Below, in pieces: positions 17,307 through 26,922 of a stretch of DNA of 64,000 nucleotides. The notes below the pieces were generated by a model, which worked only from the letters and a program-made list of their open reading frames with translations, made no database searches and was not told the origin of the DNA. Origin of the DNA: Kaistella palustris DSM 21579 (GTDB lineage Bacteria > Bacteroidota > Bacteroidia > Flavobacteriales > Weeksellaceae); the NCBI RefSeq assembly GCF_000422265.1, contig NZ_KE383812.1, positions 124,001 to 188,000 of the forward strand, written 5' to 3'. Position 1 is the stretch's first letter; each line of letters starts with the position of its first letter. Position numbers and translations under genes: made by a program.

Positions 17307-18932
17307 TTAAAGTCTTTCAAATAAAACAAGTGAAAAGTCCGTCGTAATTTCGGCGTATCCGTTCCGGACTTTGGTGTTCTTACCGGAATACGCATCGCGC
17401 AAAACTGTACCGTTTTCGAAAATTCCATTCACGTTGACATTCTTTTCGCCGGAAGCGAGATCCAAGCCGACAAGTACTTTATCCTCTTTGTAAATGCGCG
17501 TAAACCAATAAGGTTTTTCAGAGATCATTTGATGCACGCCCGCTCCTACCGCCGGATGTGCCGCACGGAATTTTCCTAATTTCTGGTAGTGCAGGAGCAG
17601 TTTCGCGGTTCCCGGATTGTATTTCACGTCGCTCCAGTTCATATTCGAACGCAAATTCGCATCACCTTCTGCACCCGGAATGATCAGCGGTCGCGCGGTT
17701 TCATCGCCATAGTAGATCTGTGAAATTCCGGGCGACAACAGTAATTTAGTAGCTGCTTCGTAAGTCCGTGTGCGGCTTTTGTCGAACGGCGAACCGTCAT
17801 CGTGCGAAGTCAGATAATTCATTACCGTTTTGCCGTTCAGGTCCGAATTCAGGATTTTCGAATAGCCTGAAAAAAGTTCCTCGTATGTTTTGTTGGCATC
17901 TCCTTTAAAATCAAAATTGATCAGCGACTTGAAACCGTTCTCATAATAATTCACTTTCTTATCGCCAAAATCATAAGTCTGTTTCTGGGAAATCCCATAA
18001 CCGTACACTTCGCCCACATTGAAAAACAGATTGTTGTCTAAAATCTTTCCGGGATTGTTTCTTTTGTAAATATCAAAAGCTTCCTGACAGACCTGCCGGA
18101 AATCCTTCCATACATCTTCGTTGGTATGCTTCACCGTATCCACGCGGTAACCGTCCACGCCATAGTCCTGCACATAATCGGCGAGCCATTTCATGATATA
18201 ATATTTCGGTGCTCTGGGATAACCTGTACGGGCAAAAAATTCGTCCAGCGATTTCATTTCCGCTTCGTATCTTCCTTCCTTTTTCCATTTATTGATGAGC
18301 ATTTCGGGTACATCGACCGGCGCATTTGATTCAGTCAGCACATCCGGCAGATTTTTCACCAGCGTGCAGGCAGTCGTATGTTCATAGCTGTCATAGGTGC
18401 ATTGCGGCGAAGTCCGCACCCAGCTCGACGGATAAACAGGATCATCCTCGGTTACCGGTCCTGTATGATTGATCACCGCATCGAGTACCACACGGATTCC
18501 CTTGGCGTGCGCCTTTTCGACGAGTTCTCTCAGGTCCGCTTTGGTGCCGAAATTGGGATCAAGGGCTGTCCAGTCTTTTGTCCAGTAGCCGTGAAAACCG
18601 TAGGTTTTTCCCGTTCCTTCGTCGGTCGCGCCGTGGATCTGCTCCACCAGCGGTGTCAGCCAGATCGCGTTTACTCCCAGATCCGTAAAATAATTGCCGT
18701 CGATCTTTGAAATGACACCGCGCAGGTCGCCGCCTTCAAAACCACGCAGAACTGCTGCCTTTTCTGTTCTGCCAAAATTGGTATCGTTGGTTTTATCACC
18801 GTTTTCAAACCGGTCGGTCAGTAAAAAATATACATTGGCACCTTCCCATCTAAAATCCTGCTTTGTGCCGGTGTGAAGTGCATTACAGGAAGTTAGGACC
18901 ATAAATCCCGTTAGCCACAGTAATTTTTTCAT
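17307..18932 (-). CDS. lipoprotein alpha-amylase (GH13)
   Basis: A 541-residue GH13 glycosidase with a lipoprotein signal (lipobox LTSC, Cys16), so probably on the outer or inner membrane facing outward. The four GH13 regions are present: DAVINH (151-156), GYRVD with nucleophile Asp265, NVGE with acid/base Glu308, and SHDD (376-379). It should cleave alpha-1,4 glucans or maltodextrins. A C-terminal beta domain follows the barrel. It heads a two-gene unit with the TlpA-like protein. Its products may feed the glycogen pathway encoded at 59-63 kb, which is inference. Confidence 0.9.
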   Translation of the reverse strand: MKKLLWLTGFMVLTSCNALHTGTKQDFRWEGANVYFLLTDRFENGDKTNDTNFGRTEKAAVLRGFEGGDLRGVISKIDGNYFTDLGVNAIWLTPLVEQIHGATDEGTGKTYGFHGYWTKDWTALDPNFGTKADLRELVEKAHAKGIRVVLDAVINHTGPVTEDDPVYPSSWVRTSPQCTYDSYEHTTACTLVKNLPDVLTESNAPVDVPEMLINKWKKEGRYEAEMKSLDEFFARTGYPRAPKYYIMKWLADYVQDYGVDGYRVDTVKHTNEDVWKDFRQVCQEAFDIYKRNNPGKILDNNLFFNVGEVYGYGISQKQTYDFGDKKVNYYENGFKSLINFDFKGDANKTYEELFSGYSKILNSDLNGKTVMNYLTSHDDGSPFDKSRTRTYEAATKLLLSPGISQIYYGDETARPLIIPGAEGDANLRSNMNWSDVKYNPGTAKLLLHYQKLGKFRAAHPAVGAGVHQMISEKPYWFTRIYKEDKVLVGLDLASGEKNVNVNGIFENGTVLRDAYSGKNTKVRNGYAEITTDFSLVLFERL

Positions 18933-19031
18933 AGTAATTTTTAAAGGCTTAAAGGTACATCAAAGCCAGTTGGATAGAGAAGTATTTGAAGATGCCTGAA
19001 ATAAAATTAACATTTATTTAACACATTTTCC

Positions 19032-19039
19032 TATATTTG
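19032..19039 (+). promoter_or_regulatory. -7 promoter element TATATTTG upstream of the small ORF and flippase
   Basis: A perfect TAnnTTTG ends 9 nt before the ATG of the 40-codon ORF at 19049. A convincing -33 TTG is not visible. Confidence 0.5.
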
Positions 19040-19048
19040 TTCTCCGCA

Positions 19049-19171
19049 ATGAAAAAAAAGGTCCCTGTTCCTGATTTATCATCAGACAGCAAACGCATTT
19101 TCAACAAACAGAAAACCATGATTCAACTCTCAAATATAAAATTTCAAACGCCTAAAACTCCGCAAGGATGA
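19049..19171 (+). CDS. small ORF, possible leader peptide of the flippase gene
   Basis: A 40-codon frame starts MKKKVPVPDLSSDSKR and ends TPKTPQG. Its TGA overlaps the ATG of the flippase gene (ATGA), and a promoter-like TATATTTG precedes it. The peptide is basic and polar with no membrane segment, and I recognise no family. The arrangement suggests translational coupling or a regulatory leader. It could also be chance, since the stretch upstream of the flippase needs only 40 open codons. Confidence 0.4.
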   Translation: MKKKVPVPDLSSDSKRIFNKQKTMIQLSNIKFQTPKTPQG

Positions 19172-20649
19172 GCGTTGTAGCGCGCCAGGGATTCAAATAT
19201 TCGCTGATCGGGTATTTCGGTTTTTTAATTGGAACCTTTTCTTCGATCTTTATTTTCCCCCGCGACATGGAATTTTACGGGAAACTGCGCTACGTGCTTC
19301 CCACCGCAGAAATGCTCTTGCCGGTTGTGGTGTTCGGTCTTTCCTTTTCAAACGTTAAATTCTTTAATAAAACCAGTCAGGATGGGAAACAGCAGAACTT
19401 CCTGTCGCTTTCACTTGCCGGCGTACTGATCAATTTCATTCTGTTTATTGCCGGATATTTCGCCGTAAACCTGCTGTTCCCGCAGCTGCAGCAAACCGAA
19501 ATGTGGCAGATGAAACGCCTCATATTACCGTTGATTTTGGTTTTGGCCTTCAGTGCGATATTCAATAAATACCTGTCGAATTACAAAAGAATTGTAGTTC
19601 CCAATATCTTCGAAAATCTGTTGCCGAAACTCGCAAATCTCGGCGCATTCTCACTTTTCTTTTTCTTGGGTTTCCCCGAAAAAGCCGCCTATCTATTTTT
19701 CATCGGCATGTTTGTAGTCGGTTTGATCGGTTACGTGATCTACACCAACCGCCTGGAAAAGATAAAACCCGATTTTTCCACCGATTATGTAAGGAAAGAC
19801 GGCTTGTGGAGAGACGTTTTGAATTATAGTTTTTATGGCTTTCTGGGAAATATCGGGAATTTTGTCGCAGTGCGGATCGACAGTGTAATGATCGGTGAAT
19901 TCCTGGGTTTTGAGCCCAATGGCGTGTACAATACGCTTTACGCAATCATCTCCCTCATTACCGTTCCGGCTATGGGACTGTACAATATTTCCGCGCCCAT
20001 CATCAACAAAAACATCATTGAAAATGATTTCGAGGAGCTCGACCGCTTTCATAAGAAAACTTCACTTTCACTCTTCTTTTTAGGTTTGGTCCTACTTTCC
20101 TGCATCCTCGTCGGATTCCCCTATCTGACGGCATTTATGAAAAACGGCGACCTCCTGCGCCAGGCGGAACCTGTCATCTGGGTTTTGGGTTTTGCCCTGC
20201 TTTTCGATCTGGCGACCGGTTTCAACGGACACATTATTTCACTGTCAAAATTTTACCGTTTCAATATCGTAGTGATGCTTTTTCTCGCCGGCACCACGGT
20301 CGCGCTGAACATCTACTTTCTGCGCCATACCAACCTGCAGCTTTTTGGTGTCGCAATTGCCACCTCAATATCGCTTACACTTTTCAACATAGCAAAAATT
20401 GCCTTCAATTATTACAAATTCAGGGTGTTCCCACTTTCTGCCGAGATGATGTATGCCGCCATCATCGGCACCCTCGGCATGACGGTTGCGATCATTCTGC
20501 CTGATTTCAACAGTAATCTGGTAAATCTGATCTACAAACCCGGCGTAGTTCTGCTGCTGTTTTTTATCGGAAATCATTTCCTGAATATTTTTCCCGTCGG
20601 CGATTATCTGAACAGACGTTTCCTGAGCAGCATTTTTAAATTCAAATAA
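19168..20649 (+). CDS. Wzx-like oligosaccharide flippase
   Basis: A 493-residue membrane protein of the MOP (MATE/Wzx) superfamily, with about 12-14 hydrophobic helices and the N-terminal pattern ARQGFKYSLIGYFGFLIGTFSS. It should move undecaprenyl-linked oligosaccharide across the inner membrane. It may supply the flippase missing from the 1-11.6 kb cluster, or serve the glycosyltransferases at 22-24 kb. The ATG overlaps the stop of the 40-codon ORF, and AAGGATG gives a short purine-rich leader. Confidence 0.85.
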   Translation: MSVVARQGFKYSLIGYFGFLIGTFSSIFIFPRDMEFYGKLRYVLPTAEMLLPVVVFGLSFSNVKFFNKTSQDGKQQNFLSLSLAGVLINFILFIAGYFAVNLLFPQLQQTEMWQMKRLILPLILVLAFSAIFNKYLSNYKRIVVPNIFENLLPKLANLGAFSLFFFLGFPEKAAYLFFIGMFVVGLIGYVIYTNRLEKIKPDFSTDYVRKDGLWRDVLNYSFYGFLGNIGNFVAVRIDSVMIGEFLGFEPNGVYNTLYAIISLITVPAMGLYNISAPIINKNIIENDFEELDRFHKKTSLSLFFLGLVLLSCILVGFPYLTAFMKNGDLLRQAEPVIWVLGFALLFDLATGFNGHIISLSKFYRFNIVVMLFLAGTTVALNIYFLRHTNLQLFGVAIATSISLTLFNIAKIAFNYYKFRVFPLSAEMMYAAIIGTLGMTVAIILPDFNSNLVNLIYKPGVVLLLFFIGNHFLNIFPVGDYLNRRFLSSIFKFK

Positions 20650-20725
20650 ATTGCGCTGCTTTCACCGACTTGTTCCAACTTATCAAAAACGACACTTCTT
20701 CTTTTAAAAATTTAACAAAACCTTT

Positions 20726-21820
20726 ATGAAAAAAACTTTCTTCTTTTGTTTTGCGGCGCTGCCGCTACTCTCCTTCTCCCAGGTTCTCAATCATCAGAAT
20801 GGCATGAATGGCGCCGCGGAAAGGCATCTGCAGTTCAAGGTGAGCGATACGCCAAATGATGTGATGGAGATTGGTAATTCCACCTCACAGAACAATCAGT
20901 TTCAACCCTCGATCTGGATTCACAAGGAATCATCGCCGGGACCTGTAATGGTTTTGGCCGGCCATATCACCTCTGCTGTGGATATAGGAACGGTTCCGGT
21001 GATCAATCTGGTAGCCGGAAAAGGAATTTTCGACAATTATGCACCGTACTCGTCGCAGTTTCCCTGGGGCGAAGGCGGCACCACGATGCCCGTGCTCAAC
21101 CGTCCGGTTTTTGCGGTTTCAAATGCGTATGTGAATTACCTGTCGGTAGCGGCCAATGGGAATTTTGGTATCGGTACCACCACGCCTTTGGCTAAACTGC
21201 ACAACATGGGAACGGTACGCTTCCAGAATCTCCCGCTGGCGCCATTGCGCGGAACATGCCGTATCGTCACGAACTACAGCAGCGGTGAACTGTTTGCCGA
21301 CTGTTCAAATATCGCAGTGAAACCTGCAGTAAACGCCGCCCCCATCATCAGCGCACTGAATACAGTAAAAAGTATCGGAACTTTCGAAACCCAGGAAAAC
21401 GGTAAGAAAACCGCCTTCATTAATTCAGAAACACTCGAAAACAGCGGTCTTTATAAGGATATCGACTACGCGAAACTTATTCCTTATCTCCTGGAATCCA
21501 TTAAAGAACTCAACATAAAAATTGAGGACCTGGAGGTACAACTCAACACGCGGAACGAAAAGCTGAATGGTACCGAAGTAAAAGTGTATCCAAATCCGGT
21601 CAGTGATTATTTTAACCTGTACTTTGAAAAAGCCAATAATGCTACGGTTACCGTGAAGATTTACGATGCACCGGGAAACCTGGTTTCCACAAATTCGGCC
21701 TTACCCATACAGGGGAAAATGACCTTGAACGTGTCTAATCTCGCCACCGGCACTTACTATTACGAAGTAACTGAACCGGGTAAAACTTCAGTAAAAACAG
21801 GGAAATTCATCAAACAGTAA
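20726..21820 (+). CDS. T9SS-secreted protein with C-terminal sorting domain
   Basis: A 364-residue exported protein. It has a signal peptide (MKKTFFFCFAALPLLSFSQ), a beta-rich middle of unknown function, a predicted coiled coil near residues 247-285 (IESIKELNIKIEDLE-like heptads), and a type A T9SS sorting domain starting KVYPNPVSDYFNLYF and ending KTGKFIKQ. The cargo should be exported by SecDF/Sec and then the T9SS to the surface. The NFGIGTTTPLAKLH segment resembles repeats found in tail-fibre-like surface proteins of Bacteroidota. The function is unknown. A terminator follows. Confidence 0.8.
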   Translation: MKKTFFFCFAALPLLSFSQVLNHQNGMNGAAERHLQFKVSDTPNDVMEIGNSTSQNNQFQPSIWIHKESSPGPVMVLAGHITSAVDIGTVPVINLVAGKGIFDNYAPYSSQFPWGEGGTTMPVLNRPVFAVSNAYVNYLSVAANGNFGIGTTTPLAKLHNMGTVRFQNLPLAPLRGTCRIVTNYSSGELFADCSNIAVKPAVNAAPIISALNTVKSIGTFETQENGKKTAFINSETLENSGLYKDIDYAKLIPYLLESIKELNIKIEDLEVQLNTRNEKLNGTEVKVYPNPVSDYFNLYFEKANNATVTVKIYDAPGNLVSTNSALPIQGKMTLNVSNLATGTYYYEVTEPGKTSVKTGKFIKQ

Positions 21821-21825
21821 ACAGC

Positions 21826-21853
21826 AAAGCTCACCGAAAAGTGAGCTTTTATT
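21826..21853 (+). terminator. rho-independent terminator of the T9SS protein gene
   Basis: Stem AAAGCTCAC / GTGAGCTTT with loop CGAAAA, followed by TTATTTT. It begins six nucleotides after the stop codon and separates two convergent genes. Confidence 0.85.
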
Positions 21854-22765
21854 TTAAAAGGGAAACCGCTCGCCGTAGTAGCTCCTCACATTCCGCAGCT
21901 GCTCATCATTGAGGCCCGCTTCCCGGTTGGTTTTCCACAAGGGTTCGTCTTCCTGGGTGTTGCCATTATTTTTAATGCGGTACACGTTGTTCTTCGCGAT
22001 TCTGATCTTTTTCTTATTTAAAAGGATCATCGACCAAAACCAAATATCATCCGCGAGCGGGCATAATTCCAGAAAAAGATCCTCACGCGCCACATCTTGG
22101 TAAAAACAGTTCGGCGGAAAAAGCACGCCACCACCTGTTGTAAAAAACAGCACATCATTTTCCTTTTCCTGTCCTTTGATCAGACATTTGTCCCACTGCT
22201 GATACGGCAGGATTTCATTTGTATTGTTAAAGGTGATCCGGTGCACACGGTGGCAGAAAATTGATTCAGGATCGCTCAGGTAACTATCGTACAGGTCGCG
22301 CAGCCAGTTTTTCGGATAATAGATATCGTCATCGGCGGTGACCAGCAGTTTATCATTAAATAGATCCAGCGCCGGCAGCAGCTTTTTGTAGGATTTCAGG
22401 TCTTTGCACCAGCGGATCTCAAGCCCAAGTTCACGCAGCTTTAAGATCCGGGTAGGCAGCTCATTTTCTTTTTCAGGAAACTGTTCTTCGGCCAGCCAAA
22501 GCACGATTTTTTCCGGCCGAAGGCTCTGGTTTAAGAGTGAAACCAAAGTATCGGAAATCGTATAAATCCGTCCCGGGAAACTGGTCAGCGTGACGATCAG
22601 GTCTTTGGTCCGCGTTCTTTTTCGGTCGTAAAGCAATATCAGTTTCTGATACCTCAGTTTCGACCTTTCGCGGTACACGAAACTCTTCAGCGGTTTGCGC
22701 CAGCTTTCGCGCACGAAAAACCTAAATATCTTAACCTGTAACTCGCGTTTCTTATTTCTTTCCAT
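21854..22765 (-). CDS. GT-A glycosyltransferase-like protein
   Basis: A 303-residue cytoplasmic protein. DLIVTLTSFPGRIYTISDTLVSLL is a GT-A nucleotide-binding start, and LLVTADDDIYYPKNWL holds the metal-binding DDD. It then has FFTTGGGVLFPP and LADDIWFWSMILL, typical of glycosyltransferases found in polysaccharide loci and sometimes annotated as a family near GT2. The donor sugar is unknown. It is convergent with the T9SS gene and 85 nt downstream of the next glycosyltransferase, so it may share its transcript. Confidence 0.75.
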   Translation of the reverse strand: MERNKKRELQVKIFRFFVRESWRKPLKSFVYRERSKLRYQKLILLYDRKRTRTKDLIVTLTSFPGRIYTISDTLVSLLNQSLRPEKIVLWLAEEQFPEKENELPTRILKLRELGLEIRWCKDLKSYKKLLPALDLFNDKLLVTADDDIYYPKNWLRDLYDSYLSDPESIFCHRVHRITFNNTNEILPYQQWDKCLIKGQEKENDVLFFTTGGGVLFPPNCFYQDVAREDLFLELCPLADDIWFWSMILLNKKKIRIAKNNVYRIKNNGNTQEDEPLWKTNREAGLNDEQLRNVRSYYGERFPF

Positions 22766-22850
22766 TCAAAATTTCCGTATGAATACTGCCTGTCGGTAAA
22801 TCAGGTTAGTTTAGCCTTACTGATAACTTTTAACGTGATTTTATATAATT

Positions 22851-23735
22851 TCATTTCTGTTTAAACATTTCCGACCACCGCAGATGGCGGATGAAGCGGA
22901 TTTCTTCCGCAGACAGTTCCCGCTTTCCCTTCTGTTTTAAAAATGATTTCATGGTGTTGAAAAATTCGGAAAGTGAGCGGTCCTTAACAGAGGATTTTGC
23001 AGAAGAAATGACCGCGAGCGGCAGATTCAACCCGATATTATAAAAATATTCGCCCAGCTTCTGTGCTTTCTGTGTCCTGTACTGAAATGCCGTGGGCCGC
23101 AAATGCTTTACCCACAGATCTTTGAGTGTAAACACTTCCCAGCCGTTCTTTTTAGTCAGCATTACATCGATATTATCCCAGCCCAGCACCGGCCGCAATC
23201 CTTTCATGTCCTGAAAGCATTCTTTGCGATAAGACTTGATCGGTCCGCGCACATGATTTTTGGAGGAGATATTTTCAAATTTCCACTGGTGTTTTTCGTC
23301 TTTAAAATCAAATGCAAGCGCAAGTTCGTACACTTCCTTCTTGATCTTTACAATTCCCGATACCATACCGGCTTTTGGATTTTCTTCATACACCCGATGT
23401 ATTCTGGCCAGATAATCTGCCGGGAAAATGATATCGGCATCAAACTTACAGATGATGTCGAAATCAGTCAGGTTACTTGTGGCGAGACCTTTGTTGAAAG
23501 TGCGCACCACCTTTGCGCCGGGTTCATGATGCGACTCCCCGAGATTGAGGAGCGAAAATTGAGACTCAGGATTCTGCGCTATAAAATTTTCGATAATCGA
23601 CTTCGTTCGGTCGGTAGAGCCGTCATTTACCACGACGCACCGATAATCCCTGAAAGTCTGTCTTTCAAGAGACTGGAGCGTGAAAAGGATATTTTCCTCT
23701 TCATTGTGCGTGGGAATGATCAGCAGGAATCTCAT
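22851..23735 (-). CDS. family 2 glycosyltransferase
   Basis: A 294-residue GT2 enzyme: FLLIIPTHNEEENILFTL at the start, VVVNDGSTDRT for UDP binding, and CKFDADIIFPADYL with the DxD motif. The rest includes SYRKECFQDMKGLRPVLGWDNIDV, the ED-like acceptor region. There are no strong membrane helices, so it acts on the cytoplasmic side. It follows the YciI-like gene by 3 nt and precedes the second glycosyltransferase. Confidence 0.87.
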   Translation of the reverse strand: MRFLLIIPTHNEEENILFTLQSLERQTFRDYRCVVVNDGSTDRTKSIIENFIAQNPESQFSLLNLGESHHEPGAKVVRTFNKGLATSNLTDFDIICKFDADIIFPADYLARIHRVYEENPKAGMVSGIVKIKKEVYELALAFDFKDEKHQWKFENISSKNHVRGPIKSYRKECFQDMKGLRPVLGWDNIDVMLTKKNGWEVFTLKDLWVKHLRPTAFQYRTQKAQKLGEYFYNIGLNLPLAVISSAKSSVKDRSLSEFFNTMKSFLKQKGKRELSAEEIRFIRHLRWSEMFKQK

Positions 23736-23738
23736 GGT

Positions 23739-24005
23739 TTAAGCCAGCTCGTCATTCCATTCCTTGATGGTCACTTTTGCGATCAGACCTTCGGCCACGA
23801 AAGGATCCCGTTTTACAAACTCTTCTGCTGCGGCTTTGTTGGTAAAGATCGCCATGGCACCTTCGCCCGGATTGGCAAAAGCACCGGTTCCCAGCACTTT
23901 GCCGGCTTTTATAAACTCCTCCTCCATTTCCTGATGCTTAGGGAAAACTTCCATAAATCTTTCCATTGGCGCTTCGCCGTGCTCGTAAAATACTACTGCT
24001 TTCAT
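23739..24005 (-). CDS. YciI-like protein
   Basis: An 88-residue YciI-family (dimeric alpha-beta barrel) protein with GTGAFANPGEGAMAIF and DPFVAEGL, where the family keeps a conserved His/Asp pair. I use the ATG at 24005. The frame extends 21 codons upstream but family similarity begins with MKAVVFYEHGE. The role of most YciI proteins is unknown, and some resemble muconolactone isomerases or dehydrochlorinases. It lies between polA and the GT2 gene. Confidence 0.8.
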   Translation of the reverse strand: MKAVVFYEHGEAPMERFMEVFPKHQEMEEEFIKAGKVLGTGAFANPGEGAMAIFTNKAAAEEFVKRDPFVAEGLIAKVTIKEWNDELA

Positions 24006-24094
24006 CTTATTGTGTTTTAAATTATATTGATTTTGGTATATTCTTTCATTAAAACTGCACAGATCCAACTGCCCGTTTCGGTTTTAAGAAAATT

Positions 24095-26917
24095 TTAGTG
24101 TGCCTCCAGCCAGTTGCGGCCGGTACCAACTTCGACCAGCAAAGGAACGGTGGTTTGGTAAGCGGATTCCATTTCTCTTTTTATAAGTGCGGTGACTTCT
24201 TCCACTTCGTCTTCGGGCGCCTCAAAAACCAATTCGTCATGAACCTGCAGCAGCATTTTGGTTTTCATATTCCGGGCCGTGAGTTGCTCATCGATCCTGA
24301 TCATTGCAAGTTTAATGACATCTGCCGCGCTGCCCTGTATCGGTGCATTTACGGCGTTTCTTTCGGCGTGTGCCTTCACTACAAAATTTGCGGAATTGAT
24401 ATCTTTCAAATGGCGCTTGCGCTTCAGAATGGTTTCCACATAACCCATCTCCTGTGCTTTGACCACCTGTTCGGCCATATATTTCTTCAGTTTCGGATAG
24501 GTTTCAAAATAGTTGGCGATCATTTCCTTCGCTTCTGTCCTCGACAAACCTGTCTGTTCGGCCAGACCAAAAGCGCCCTGTCCGTACAGTATCCCAAAAT
24601 TGACCGTCTTTGCCTGCGAACGCTGCGTTTTGGTCACTTCCTCCAGCTGTACGCCGAACAGTCGGGAGGCGGTTGATGCATGGATATCCTCACCGTCCTG
24701 AAAGGCTTTGATCATGTTTTCCTCTTCCGAAATTGCAGCGATCAGCCTGAGCTCGATCTGCGAATAGTCAGCCGCAATGATCCTGTTTCCCGGATTTGCG
24801 ACAAAAGCACCGCGGATCTGCTGCCCGCGTAATGTACGGATCGGTATGTTCTGCAGATTGGGATTTACACTCGCCAGCCGGCCTGTAGCAGCGGTGGTTT
24901 GGGAAAAGCTTGTATGAACGCGGTTATCATTTTTGTCAATCTGCAGTGGCAGTGCATCCACATAAGTCGATTTCAGTTTCTGGTAAGTTCTGTAGTCCAG
25001 AATATGTTTAATGATGTCGTGCTTTGATGAGAGTTTCTGCAATATATCCTCAGACGTGGCATATTGTCCCGATTTCGTTTTCTTGGCTTTGGGATCGAGC
25101 TGCATTTTTTCAAATAAAACTTCGCCCAGCTGTTTCGGTGAATTCATATTGAATTCCTCGCCCGACATTTCGAAAATGGTTTTTTCCAGCCCGCGCAGAT
25201 CGTTTTCCAGGTCTTTGCTTTCCTGTTCCAGCCAGTTTTTGTCGAGCGCAATTCCCTCGAGTTCCATTTTCGCCAGAACTTTCATTAAAGGCATTTCAAC
25301 CTTAAAGAACAGTTCTTCCAGATTTTCTTTTTTCAGCTGCGGTGCAAAAAGTTCGTACAGGCGGAACGTAATATCAGCATCTTCCGCGGCATATCTGGTC
25401 TGATCTTCCAATGGCAGTGAACGGAAAGTGACCTGACTTTTCCCTTTGCCGATCAGCGTTTCAATGGCCACAGGTTTATAACCGAGATACATTTCCGAAA
25501 GATAATCCATCATATGGCGGCCATCCGGATTTAACAGATAATGGGCGATCATGGTATCGAAAATGGCACCTTCGATCTGAATGCCGTAACGCTTAAGAAT
25601 CTTGTAATCCACTTTTAGATTATGCACGATTTTCACGATATCCTCTTTTTCAAAAAATGGCCGGAAAATCTCCAGGGTTTCCAGGACTTCTTCTTTATTT
25701 TCCGAAAACGGTACGTAGTACGCCAGACCTTTGCGGTAACAGAAACTCATGCCTACCAGTTCGGCGTCCATCTCGTCGAGCGAGGTCACCTCCGTATCAA
25801 AACTTACGGCAGTCTGTTGCAAAAGATTATGGACTAAAACTTTCTGGGCTTTCGGCGAGTCGATATACTGATAAAGATGGTCGCTGTCGGAAACCGTATC
25901 TTTAGTAGTGGTAGCCTGATCGAGTTCTTCAAAATTCGCGAACAGATCCAGCTGCATCGAAGGATTTACCGCTGTGGCGCCGGAAACTTTCGGTGCAGCC
26001 GCGGCATTACTGGTTGCAGTAGTTTCGGGTGCAAAAGCGCGGTACAGGTTTTCATAAAGACGGCGGAATTCAATCTCGTCAAAGACTTCCTTGACTTTTT
26101 CAAAATCCGGTGTTTCCAGGTCATACTGTTCCTGATGAAATTCGATCGGTGCATCGCAGATGATCGTCGCCAACTTTTTCGAAAGTATACCGCGCTCGGC
26201 AGAATTCTCTACCTTTTCCTTGAGTTTTCCTTTGAGGTCGGCGGTATTGGCCAGCAGATTTTCGATGCTTCCGTACTCTTTCAGAAATTTTTTCGCTGTC
26301 TTTTCACCAACACCTTCCAGACCGGGAATATTATCCACGGCATCGCCCATCATCGCCAAAAAATCAATGACCTGTTTCGGGTCTTCGATCTCATATTTTG
26401 CCTTCACTTCTTCCACACCCAAAATCTCGAATTCGGCACCTTTCAGCCCGGGCTTGTACATTTTGATCTTATCGGTCACCAGCTGCGCAAAATCTTTGTC
26501 GGGCGTCACCATAAAAGTAGTGTAGTTTTCTTTTTCGGCTTTGCAGGCGATCGTACCGATGACATCATCGGCTTCATAACCTTCCAGGCCCAGGATGGGC
26601 ACATGCATGGCTTCTAAAATGCGGTGTATATAAGGAATAGCATTTTTAATGGCTTCCGGGGTTTCACTCCGGTTGGCTTTATACTCGGAAAAATCTTCGG
26701 TACGCACGCTGGCCTGCCCCACATCAAAAACGACAGCAAGATGTGACGGTCTTTCGCGGCGGATAAGTTCGATCAGCGAGTTTGTAAATCCAAAGATCGC
26801 GGAAGTATCGCTTCCGGTGCTGGTGATCCTCGGACTCCTGATCAGCGCGTAGTATCCGCGGAAGATCATGGCATAGGCATCAATAAGAAAAAGGCGTTTG
26901 TCGTTGTCTGCTGTCAT
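24095..26917 (-). CDS. polA: DNA polymerase I
   Basis: A 940-residue PolA with all three domains. The 5'-3' nuclease (1-300) shows LIDAYAMIFRGYYAL, GYEADDVIG and MMGDAVDNIPG. The 3'-5' exonuclease keeps its acidic residues (FDTEV, HNLKVD and AAEDAD), so proofreading looks intact. The polymerase has ADYSQIELR, RSQAKTVNFGILYGQ and LLQVHDELVFEAP. It fills gaps in repair and replaces RNA primers. A -7 element lies only 5 nt before the ATG, implying a leaderless or nearly leaderless transcript. Confidence 0.96.
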   Translation of the reverse strand: MTADNDKRLFLIDAYAMIFRGYYALIRSPRITSTGSDTSAIFGFTNSLIELIRRERPSHLAVVFDVGQASVRTEDFSEYKANRSETPEAIKNAIPYIHRILEAMHVPILGLEGYEADDVIGTIACKAEKENYTTFMVTPDKDFAQLVTDKIKMYKPGLKGAEFEILGVEEVKAKYEIEDPKQVIDFLAMMGDAVDNIPGLEGVGEKTAKKFLKEYGSIENLLANTADLKGKLKEKVENSAERGILSKKLATIICDAPIEFHQEQYDLETPDFEKVKEVFDEIEFRRLYENLYRAFAPETTATSNAAAAPKVSGATAVNPSMQLDLFANFEELDQATTTKDTVSDSDHLYQYIDSPKAQKVLVHNLLQQTAVSFDTEVTSLDEMDAELVGMSFCYRKGLAYYVPFSENKEEVLETLEIFRPFFEKEDIVKIVHNLKVDYKILKRYGIQIEGAIFDTMIAHYLLNPDGRHMMDYLSEMYLGYKPVAIETLIGKGKSQVTFRSLPLEDQTRYAAEDADITFRLYELFAPQLKKENLEELFFKVEMPLMKVLAKMELEGIALDKNWLEQESKDLENDLRGLEKTIFEMSGEEFNMNSPKQLGEVLFEKMQLDPKAKKTKSGQYATSEDILQKLSSKHDIIKHILDYRTYQKLKSTYVDALPLQIDKNDNRVHTSFSQTTAATGRLASVNPNLQNIPIRTLRGQQIRGAFVANPGNRIIAADYSQIELRLIAAISEEENMIKAFQDGEDIHASTASRLFGVQLEEVTKTQRSQAKTVNFGILYGQGAFGLAEQTGLSRTEAKEMIANYFETYPKLKKYMAEQVVKAQEMGYVETILKRKRHLKDINSANFVVKAHAERNAVNAPIQGSAADVIKLAMIRIDEQLTARNMKTKMLLQVHDELVFEAPEDEVEEVTALIKREMESAYQTTVPLLVEVGTGRNWLEAH

Positions 26918-26922
26918 AGGAA

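Noticed and set aside
23103-24020. 305-codon + strand frame
   Set aside because: It lies antisense to the GT2 and YciI genes, which have clear family motifs. The frame has no recognisable protein features.
25877-26617. 246-codon + strand frame inside polA
   Set aside because: Antisense shadow of polA, whose nuclease and exonuclease motifs fix the real strand.
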